A stretch of DNA of 64,000 nucleotides. Origin: SAR202 cluster bacterium bin87 (GTDB taxonomy: Bacteria > Chloroflexota > Dehalococcoidia > Lucifugimonadales > UBA3495). The DNA lies in the NCBI GenBank assembly GCA_002238825.1, contig MPNC01000002.1, positions 115,180-179,179 on the forward strand. Direction: 5' to 3'. Numbering within the stretch: the first letter of the stretch is position 1; each line of letters opens with the position of its first letter. The position numbers were made by a program, and so were the translations under genes. The notes under the pieces were generated by a model that was given only the letters and a program-made list of their open reading frames with translations, was not told the origin of the DNA and made no database searches. Positions 1-9,000 of this stretch are shown one piece after another.

Positions 1-304
1 CAAATTATTCCCGTCACAGACTTGTTCCGTATGAACGGTCGTAGACCATTTCGGCCCGACGTGAGTAATCGAGTTGCCTTGGCGCAAATCACAGCGCGGC
101 ATTTTAGCGCATATATGTGTCAATAGTGTGACACTACGTCCGGATTATGTGCCAATTTCCGTGTCATTTCTCATTTATATGAGTGCGCGCAACAACGTTA
201 GGCGATACGAATAATAATGTGCTTGCTGCAGGGCGGGGATAAGCGATGACAAGGAATGAAGAAGTGAAGCTGCAGGTCGCGGCTTCGCATGAGCGGTGTA
301 GAGG

Positions 305-540
305 TTGAGCGACGCGAATCCGCGTATCAATGCGAGCGCGGATTTCAACCGGGTGCTGCAGGAGATGCTGGAGGACGCCCGCTCTGTTACGGGAGCCCAT
401 TGTGACGCGATGGGCTCTTCGGTGATTCGCCGGCGATGGAAAACTTCACGGCGTCCGGGCTGCCGTCGGAGGAGGTGGGCCAGTTGTAGAACCTGGCTGG
501 CAGAGTGAATTACTGGTTCGCGGCCCTTCATAACCGCAGT
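305..540 (+). pseudogene. GAF-domain sensor gene remnant (frameshift plus nonsense)
   Basis: Reading from 305, the frame gives RINASADFNRVLQEMLEDAR followed by SVTGA, the typical start of a GAF domain in bacterial sensor kinases and cyclases. Near 410 the similarity jumps frame and continues as GLFGDSPAMENFTASGLPSE and EEVGQL. It then meets a TAG at the place where this family usually has a Trp codon (QLW). No N-terminal signal, kinase or cyclase part is visible on either side, so this is an isolated broken fragment. The family assignment is from remembered sequence pattern, not a search. Functional ligand binding is not expected. Confidence 0.55.
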
Positions 541-705
541 GCCACCGTCCGACGCACCATTTCAACATCCTGTTGGAGGTCTTCTGGCCAGTTTCGTGGC
601 CGGGTTGCCCACGTTCAATCACCCGTCCCGCGCTTTTCGGTTCGCCGACGATTGGCCATCCAGCAACGGGTATCAAATCCCCCGAAACGGGTGCGCCCGC
701 TACCT

Positions 706-2124
706 CTAGGGAAAGGTGAAGCCCAATCGGTGAGATTGGGGCGAACTGCCTGTGGTTGCCGGATTGGATGCGTCCGACAAAACCGCGTCGGGGCCGGCGG
801 AATCGTCATCAGCCAGGACGTACACCACTTTGAGCAGTTTGCCGCCCACGCAGAACACCATGTACACGAACAGGAACATGGCGTGCCACACGTATCCGGA
901 GTCGAGACGCGCCATCACTTCCTCGCGGGTGTAGCCCAGAGCCTCGAAGTCGATCTCCCAAGATCCCAGCAGGTTGTGGTCCGGCAGTATCCGGGGAACA
1001 TCCGGCGAAACGTACATTATGAAGATGGTGAGCATCCCCGCGATGCTCAACACCAAGGCGGAGGCGAAGGTTGCGGGCAAAAGGAAACGGCGCTGGCCCG
1101 GCGTCGGGTTAACCGAAGGGTCCTGCAGCACCATAACGGCGCCCATTATCCCGCCCAACACCGCGAACACCACGGCCGACTGGATCCAGACCGAGATGTT
1201 GGAGAGCACCATCACGACCACATAGGACACCAGAATCGGCGGGAGCACCGCCCAGACTGTCCGCCCCACAACTCCGTCCCTGCCACGATTTCCCTGATTT
1301 GTCCACCGACCCAACAGGTGAAACATTACCCCACCCAGTCCGGCCGTGGCGAGGCACACCAGGAGGGTCAACATGTACGGCATGTGGGTTCCGTAGAAGT
1401 CGCGCATCGCGTAGAACCCGAAGTGGTCCATATCCAGGGGGGCGAACTGCAAAGTGGGAACCGCCAGGGCGAAAAACAGGGAGACCCAGAAGAAGTCGCG
1501 TAACCCCGCGGTCCGGTCGGGCCCGAGCAGCCCCTGTGCCAGGACCAATGCCGTCGTCACGCACACGTAGGCGATTGGCATCCAGTTGGCGTTCCAGCCG
1601 AGTGCGCCCAGGCCGTGTCCTGCTCCAACGATGAACACTGCCAGCGGAAGGATCCGGAGCAGCATCAGGCGGCCCAGCGAGCCCAGGATTGAGCGCTCGT
1701 CATCCGTTCCTGGATCCGGCGACACTTCACTTGCGTCCAGGCGGCTTCCGGCGTCGGCCGGCCCGTTGTCCGTCACCGCGCCCTTGACGACCATGCCAAC
1801 TTCGCTGCTTGCGGAAGCCATGTCCGGAGCCAGTCCCGCCAGCAGGATGAGGCCGGCGGTTTCCGTGTCCGACAGGTTCAGCGCCGCTCCGAAAGTCTTG
1901 ATTCGGTCAACGCTCGGTCGGACGGTCCCCGCTTCCCACCGCGAAACGGTGGCGTGGCTGAACCGCTCACCGTAGCCACCGTCGACGGATGCCATGCGCC
2001 GGAGTAACCCCTCCTGGGACAACCCCACCCTGCCGTTTTCGTCCGCGTAGGATTCGCGGTACGCACGCATGAGGAATCCGACCTGGGCGTGCCTGGCTCT
2101 TTGGAATTCGCGATCTGTAACCAC
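706..2124 (-). CDS. XRE-type helix-turn-helix protein with polytopic membrane domain
   Basis: The 472-residue protein has an N-terminal HTH region (about residues 12-85). It includes the stretch SHATVSRWEAGTVRPSVDRI, typical of Cro/C1-type recognition helices. A polar linker follows, then about eight or nine hydrophobic segments from residue ~145 to 450. It should be a membrane-tethered DNA-binding regulator, though no ligand domain is recognised. The start is a GTG without a clear ribosome-binding site. It was chosen because the paralogue at 30355 begins at the equivalent place, 17 residues before the shared MRAYRES. Both paralogues share motifs such as PLDMDH/PLSMDH and LPDHNL in the membrane part. 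The gene is divergent from the giant surface protein gene starting at 3074, so control of that gene is plausible but unproven. Confidence 0.88.
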   Translation of the reverse strand: MVTDREFQRARHAQVGFLMRAYRESYADENGRVGLSQEGLLRRMASVDGGYGERFSHATVSRWEAGTVRPSVDRIKTFGAALNLSDTETAGLILLAGLAPDMASASSEVGMVVKGAVTDNGPADAGSRLDASEVSPDPGTDDERSILGSLGRLMLLRILPLAVFIVGAGHGLGALGWNANWMPIAYVCVTTALVLAQGLLGPDRTAGLRDFFWVSLFFALAVPTLQFAPLDMDHFGFYAMRDFYGTHMPYMLTLLVCLATAGLGGVMFHLLGRWTNQGNRGRDGVVGRTVWAVLPPILVSYVVVMVLSNISVWIQSAVVFAVLGGIMGAVMVLQDPSVNPTPGQRRFLLPATFASALVLSIAGMLTIFIMYVSPDVPRILPDHNLLGSWEIDFEALGYTREEVMARLDSGYVWHAMFLFVYMVFCVGGKLLKVVYVLADDDSAGPDAVLSDASNPATTGSSPQSHRLGFTFP

Positions 2125-3073
2125 GATGTGCGAACAGCCTCAAATATCGTGCGTAAGGCAACCTGTTTCGACCCGGGGAACTATCTATCCGCGTAATGCG
2201 GTTGGTCAGCTTAATATTGCTCGCATGGTTAGGCATGCAGCGTCTTCGTGGTTCGTCATTATACTTGCAGTGAACGTGCGTTGTGAGTCCGGCGGGCGGC
2301 AGAGGCACAACCGCGTGCGCGTACGGAATCGACCCCGCCTGGATGGCATCGTCGCCGGTGTTTTCCCACACCAGCCAGGTGACGACTAGGGCCGCTGACA
2401 CGGACGCGGCGCAGACCTCCGTTGCGGTGGTGAGCCAGACAGTCCCGCTCGACTCGGCGGCAAACCGCGACCATCGCCCGGGACGACAACGTAACCCGAC
2501 CCCGCCACCACCGGTCATTGATTGTGCCGCTGCGGATATTCAGTCATCCCCTGTCGGGGCAATTCCGTTCCGATTTTTCTGACCTCCGATCTGTGGGCGG
2601 TGAGACCCACCCGGGCATGATCGCCGTCGGAACGGCTCACCGTGAGAACTGCGTCGTCTGCACACGCCTTGCATCACATGTGGCGAGACACCGCAAGTGT
2701 CATGCACAGCGAGATGGCCCTGCGGTCGGGCGACCCGCGGGCGCCAGGCCGGAACCGGTTGGCGGTCGCCCGTATTGGCGCACCAGAATGCACGCCATTT
2801 GCACAATCCTGGCAACCGCGATTCCGCGTCAAATGCGGTGATTGTCAGAGAAAACGGGTGCAAACCTCTGTTTGAAGTGTCCGCAAGTACCCCCGGCTCG
2901 CGGACACCGCAAGCACAAGTTCGTCCCTGAGTGGCCTGTCATAGCCTGGATGGCGACAGCGTGCCAGCATCTTGGCGCTGTTTCGGCAGGTAGAACCCGG
3001 GCCGCCCGATCATCCTCGGATCCCAAGGCGATGGGCGATCCTTGTGGGCCTCCATACAGCGGATGCAGGCGCC
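2125..3073. other. Intergenic region between divergent regulator and surface-protein genes
   Basis: About 950 bases hold no convincing gene. Short open frames on both strands lack ribosome-binding sites and domain similarity. The one structure seen is an inverted repeat with 8-bp arms (GTGTCCGC at 2877-2884 and GCGGACAC at 2900-2907). It could be an operator or a hairpin in the leader of the gene at 3074. No strong sigma70 promoter was recognised. Confidence 0.4.
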
Positions 3074-6000
3074 ATGTTCTGGACGAACAACTCAAAGAAA
3101 CTCGGACTCATCGCCCGGTTGCGTGCCAACCTGCGGGTCTCGCTTGCCGCTGCGGCCGTCACTCTGGCGGTGATTGGGATCCTGGCCTGGACGTCGTCCG
3201 GGGCGCAGGCCGCATCGACGCAGAAACTGATCGGCAACGTTGACCAGGCAGAAGACGGCGTCATCTATCTGAACCACGGGTCCCATGGATTCGGCCAAGA
3301 ATTCGCCACGGGCAGCGCCAGGGGCGGTTACCTACTGGACCACATCAAACCGCCCATCAAGAAGAGCCGCGACGGCCGCTGGGTCAAGATAACCGGCACC
3401 ATCCGCAGGGTGAACGAGGACGGCGGCCCTGGAGAAATCGTTCACACGGTGGAAGACGCCGACGCGTATTACAACCACAACGACTTCACCTTCGTCTCGC
3501 GGGAAACCCAGGTATTGATGCCCAACACACGCTATATGTTTGTAATCACCTGCGACAGCGGCTGCGAAGGCGACAACTTTCTGAAGTTCACCAAGACCAG
3601 CGCGGACGGCAAGGACGCTGACAGCAGAGACGATTGGTCGCTGGCGGAGCGGGCCGTGCATGACTGGTACGACTGGCTGCCAACGGACGATTACCCCTAT
3701 TCCCTGATGTTCGACCTGCAGGGAAGGCTGGCGAACGCCGCGTACATAGCTGACGACGGGGTCCAGATCATCTCCGAACCCATCGCCTCCTCAGATGGGT
3801 ACGGAGATGGCCCCACCGAAATCGTGATCACCACGACTCGGCCCGATCACCCGTCCCGGAATTACGCCGTCAGGGTCGCCCAGAATCTCGTCCCGGACAT
3901 CACCGAGATACGATTGACCAGCGATCCGGGCGCCGACGGGACCTACGCCACCGGCGATGTCATCAACGTCGCGGCAACCTTCAATGCCCCGGTGGCGGTA
4001 GACACCACCAACGGCGTCCCCTATGTGGGCATCTCGGTGGGAGACAATCTCCGGAACGCCTCCTATACCTCCATCGACGCCACCGGTAAGGTACTGACAT
4101 TCTCCTACACGGTTGTGGAGGACGACAGCGATCAGGACGGCATCTCCATCGCCGCCGATGCGTTGACGCTGGACGGCGGGTCCATCACGGCCCAAGTGGG
4201 CGGTGCAGATGCTGTCCTCGACCATTCCGCCCTGACCAGCCAGGCCGGCCACATCGTCAACAAGGTTCCGAAGATCGTGACCGGAGGTGTGATGATTACA
4301 TCGACGCCATTGGCTGCGAGCGACACCTACGGCAAGGGCGAGACCATCGCGTTCACCGTGACCTTCGATTCCAACGTGGTGGTGGACACCACGGACGGGA
4401 TACCCACCCTGTCCATGGACTTCTGGCATCGAGGCGGCAACCTCGAGATCAAGGAGCTTACCTTTGTCCGCGGTTCCGGCGGCAGGTCTCTGGAGTTTGA
4501 ATACGTGGTGCGGCCGGCGGACCGGGACAACTCCGGCCTCGTCGTCAAGCAGAATCAGCTGCGACTCACCGGGGGCAGCATCCAACACGCCACCACGGGG
4601 CGCGATGCCGTTCTCGACCACCCCCGCCCTGTCTATGGAGGGGACCACAAGGTGGATGGCCGGCTGACGCCGCCGCGCGCGCAACTGAGCAGCCTGTCGT
4701 TGACCAACGCCACGCTGTCGCCTGCTTTCGACCCAGCGACCGCCGAATACACTGCCATGGTGGCCCCGGGCGTCACCGAGACCACGGCCACTGCCACGGT
4801 GCAGGCGGGCTATACCGCCAGCATCGAGCCGGCCGACGCCGATTCCAGCGCCTCCGGACACCAGGTGGCCGTCAGCGACGGCGCGGCCATCACCATAACC
4901 GTCGCGGCGACCGGCAAACTTCCCATCGAGTACACCGTGACCATAATGGTCGGTACGATGGTGGACAGCGTCGCCGTCACCAGCGCCCCCGGCGCCGACG
5001 GCACCTACGCCACCGGAGACGTGATCAGCGTCGCGGTGACCTTCAATGCCCCGGTGACGGTGGACACGACGGACGGCACTCCCTACGTGGCCGTCTCGGT
5101 GGGAGACAATCTCCGGAACGCCGCCTACGCCTCCATCGACGCCACCGGCAAGGTGCTGACCTTCTCCTACACGGTTGTGGAGGACGACAGCGACCAGGAC
5201 GGCATATCCATCGCCGCCGATGCGTTGACACTGGACGGCGGGTCCATCACGGCCCAGGTGGGAGGCGCCGATGCCGGCCTGGACCACGACGCCCTGGCCA
5301 GCCAGGCGGGCCACATCGTCAACAAGGTGCCCAGTATCGTGGCCAACGGGGTGGCCGTGATCTCGTCCCCGCTGGCGACTGCCGACACCTACGGGGAAGG
5401 CGAAACCATCACGTTCACCGTGACCTTCGAATCCAAAGTGGTGGTGGACACCACGGACGGCATCCCGACCCTGGAGATGGACCTCTGGCATCCCGGCGCT
5501 ACTCTGGAGACCAAAGAACTGTCCTACGTTGGGGGTTCCGGGAGCAGCACGCTGGAGTTTCAATATGTGGTCCAGGCCGGCGACCGGGACAACACCGGCA
5601 TCGCGGTGGAGGGCAACCGCCTGAGACTCAACGGGGGGAGCATCAAACACGAGACCACGGGGCGGGACGCGAACCTCAACCACGCCAAACCCGAAAGGAT
5701 CGGGCACAAGGTGGACAGCAGGCTGGATCCTCCCAGGGCCGAACTCAACACACTGTCTTTGACCGACGTCACGCTGTCGCCGGCCTTCGACCCAGCGACC
5801 ACCGAATACACTGCCGTGGTGGCCCCGGGCGTCACCGAGACCACGGCCACTGCCACGGTGCAGGCGGGCTATACCGCCAGCATCGAGCCGCCCGACGCCG
5901 ATTCCGGCGCCTCCGGACACCAGGTGGCCGTCAGTGACGGCGCCGTTATCACCATCACCGCATCCGGGACGGCCAAGATCTCCACCGAGTACACGGTAAC

Positions 6001-9000
6001 CCTGGAGATGGGCATGGTCATGGTGCAGAGTGTCGCCGTTTCCAGCGACCCCGGCGATGACGGCACTTACGCCACCGGCGACGTGATCAGCGTCGCGTTG
6101 ACCGTCAACCAGCCGGTGACGGTGGACACGACGGACGGCACTCCCTACGTGGCCGTCTCGGTGGGCGACAACAGCCGGAACGCAACCTACGCCTCCATCG
6201 ACGCGACCGACAAGGTACTGACATTCTCCTACACGGTTGTGGAGGACGACAGCGACCAGGACGGCATCTCCATCGCGGCAAACGCCCTGTCGCTGGACGG
6301 CGGGTCCATCACGGGTCAGGCCAGCGGCGCGGATGCCGTCCTGGACCACGACGCCCTGACCAGCCAGGCGGGCCACATCGTCAACAAGGTGCCCAGTATC
6401 GTGGCCAACGGGGTGGCCGTGATCTCGTCCCCGCTGGCGGCCGCCGACACCTACGGGGAAGGCGAAACCATCGCGTTCACCGTCACCTTCGATTCCAGCG
6501 TGGTAGTGGACACGACCGACGGGATACCAACCCTGTCCATGGAGTTCTGGCATCCAGGCCGCAATCGGGAGATCAAGGAGCTGGGCTTTGTTCGCGGTTC
6601 CGGCAGCACGACCCTGGAGTTCGAGTACGTAGTCCAGCAGGGGGACCGGGACAACTCCGGCCTCGTCGTCAAGCAGAATCAGCTGCGACTCAACGGGGGC
6701 AGCATCCAACACGCCACCACGGGGCGCGATGCCGTTCTCGACCACCCCCGCCCTGTCTATGGAGGGGACCACAAGGTGGATGGTCGGCTGACGCCGCCGC
6801 GCGCGCAACTGAGCAGCCTGTCCCTGAGCGACGCCACGCTATCGCCTGCATTCGCTCCCGCGACCACCGAGTACACGGCAGAGGTCGGGCCGGCCGTCAC
6901 GCAGACCACCGTCACTGCCACAGTGCTGGTGGGGCACATCGGCAGCATCGAGCCAGCCGACTCCGATGGCAACACCGCCGGCCACCAGGTATCGCTGGCG
7001 ACGGAGTCGGCCACAATCGAAATCCAGGTGATGCGGGCCGGACGGCTCACCGTCACCTACACGGTCGCGGTGAGCAGGACGATGGAGCCTCCTTCCAAGC
7101 CCACGAACCTCACGGCAACGTCGGGGGATGAGACGGCCACGTTGGCGTGGGTGACGCCGCCGGCATTCCCGGCGGTATCCGGCCACGAGTACCGTTACAA
7201 GTCATCGTCTGATGCCGATTATCCCGAAGCCTGGACCGCGATTGCCGACAGCGCGGTCGGTGAGGACAACGAAGATGGTTTCACGGTCGAAAGCCTTGCC
7301 AACGGAGTGGCCCACTTCTTCCAGGTGAGGGCGGTCAATTCGGAGGGCGCCAGCGAACCGTCGGACGAGGCGGCCGTCCTGGTGGGCGAGGGTCTGGGCA
7401 TCTGCGACCGGACGCGAACAGTGCAGGTTGCCATCCTCGAGGAATTGGCAGAGATCCAAGCATTGACAGAGATCCAGGACTGCTCGGACGTTACGTCAGC
7501 GGACCTGTCCACCATACTCGATCTCTACGTGCAGACTGTGGAATCGGAACTGAAGGTGGACGACTTCACCGGCCTGACGGCCATGACCGCTTTGGACCTC
7601 ACGTCCCCGTACCGTCTCACCAGCTTGCCCAGCCGGATTCTTGCGGGACTGCCGGAACTCACTCGCTTGACAATAGAGGGCGTCGACGGCGAATTGCCGG
7701 AGGATATATTCGCGCCCGTGCCCACGCTGACCTCGCTTTACCTGGTTGCAAACCGGTTCACCGCACTGCCGGAGGACCTGTTCAGCGGCCTGTCATCGTT
7801 GTCACATCTTGAACTGGGCGCAAACGGACTGACCGATTTGCCCGAGAATGTGTTTGATGGTCTGACCAGCCTGACGAGCCTTTGGCTGGAGATCAACGAA
7901 CTCACCGAACTCCCGGGCGGGGTCTTTGACGGCCTCTCGGCTTTGACGCGCCTGCACCTGGACCGCAACCAACTGACCTCACTCCCGGTCGGTGTTATTG
8001 ACGATCTGACGGCCCTGGAAAGTCTGACCCTTCACCAGAACCAGCTTAACGAACTGCCCGATGGAATGTTCGCCAACCTGAGCAGTCCGCTGACCCAACT
8101 TAACCTGCGCAACAATGCAACGAACCCGATCCTGCTGCCGGTGGGCCTGGAATCCGTGGGCACTCTACAGTTCAGGGCCGTTGCTCCAAAGGGTGCGCCT
8201 TTCAATATGTGGCTGCCCCTGACTGTAACTGACGGCAGCATCTCCAGCGGCGCCACCGGCGTCACCATCCTTGCCGGGGAAGTGGCCAGCGCCATCGTGA
8301 CGGTGGAGCCCGCCAGCGAGGCAAGCAACCCCACGGTGGCCATCACCAAGGTGCCCGGGACGCCCAACGAGCATGACGGCTACCGGCTGTCGTTATCCTC
8401 ACCGACGCCGCTGCAACTCGAGGATCACCGTCCCCGCATCGAGAGCATTGCGCTCGGCAGCGACCCCGTCAGCGACGACACCTACGTGGCCGGCGACGCC
8501 ATCGAGGTCCTGGTCACTTTCGACAGGGCGGTGCAGGTGGATACCACCCTGGGCACGCCACACGTGGCTCTCACCATCGGGACCGCGACGCGCAACGCCG
8601 AGTATGTAAGCGCGGACGCCGCCGGCAAGGCGCTGACCTTCTCCTACACCGTGGTTCTCGACGACGACGACTCGAACGGCGTGTCCATCGCGGCCGACGC
8701 CCTTGCCCTGAACGGGGGTTCCATCACGAACCGCACGACCGGCGACGACGCCCTGCTGACGCACCAGGCGTTGGCCGACCAGAGCGGACACCTGGTTCAC
8801 AACAGCCAGGAGCGCGCCACGCTCACCGCCCTGTCAATGGCCGGCATCACGCTGACGCCCGCGTTCACGTCCGATGTTGTGGACTACACGGCCACGGTCG
8901 GGCGGGACACCACGGAAACAACCGTGAGCGTGGCGGCGGAAGCCGGCGCCACCGCCAGCATCCTGCCGGCCGATGCCGACACTGCCACCGACGGGCACCA

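Noticed and set aside
505-1503. 332-codon plus-strand frame overlapping the HTH/membrane gene
   Set aside because: It is antisense to a gene with a clear HTH and membrane segments; the predicted protein is low-complexity His/Arg/Glu-rich.
3791-6808. 1005-codon open frame on the minus strand inside the 2520-residue surface gene
   Set aside because: It lies wholly antisense to a repeat-rich gene, repeats with the same period, shows His/Gly/Val/Arg-rich composition without domains, and has no ribosome-binding site. It is a shadow of GC-biased codons.
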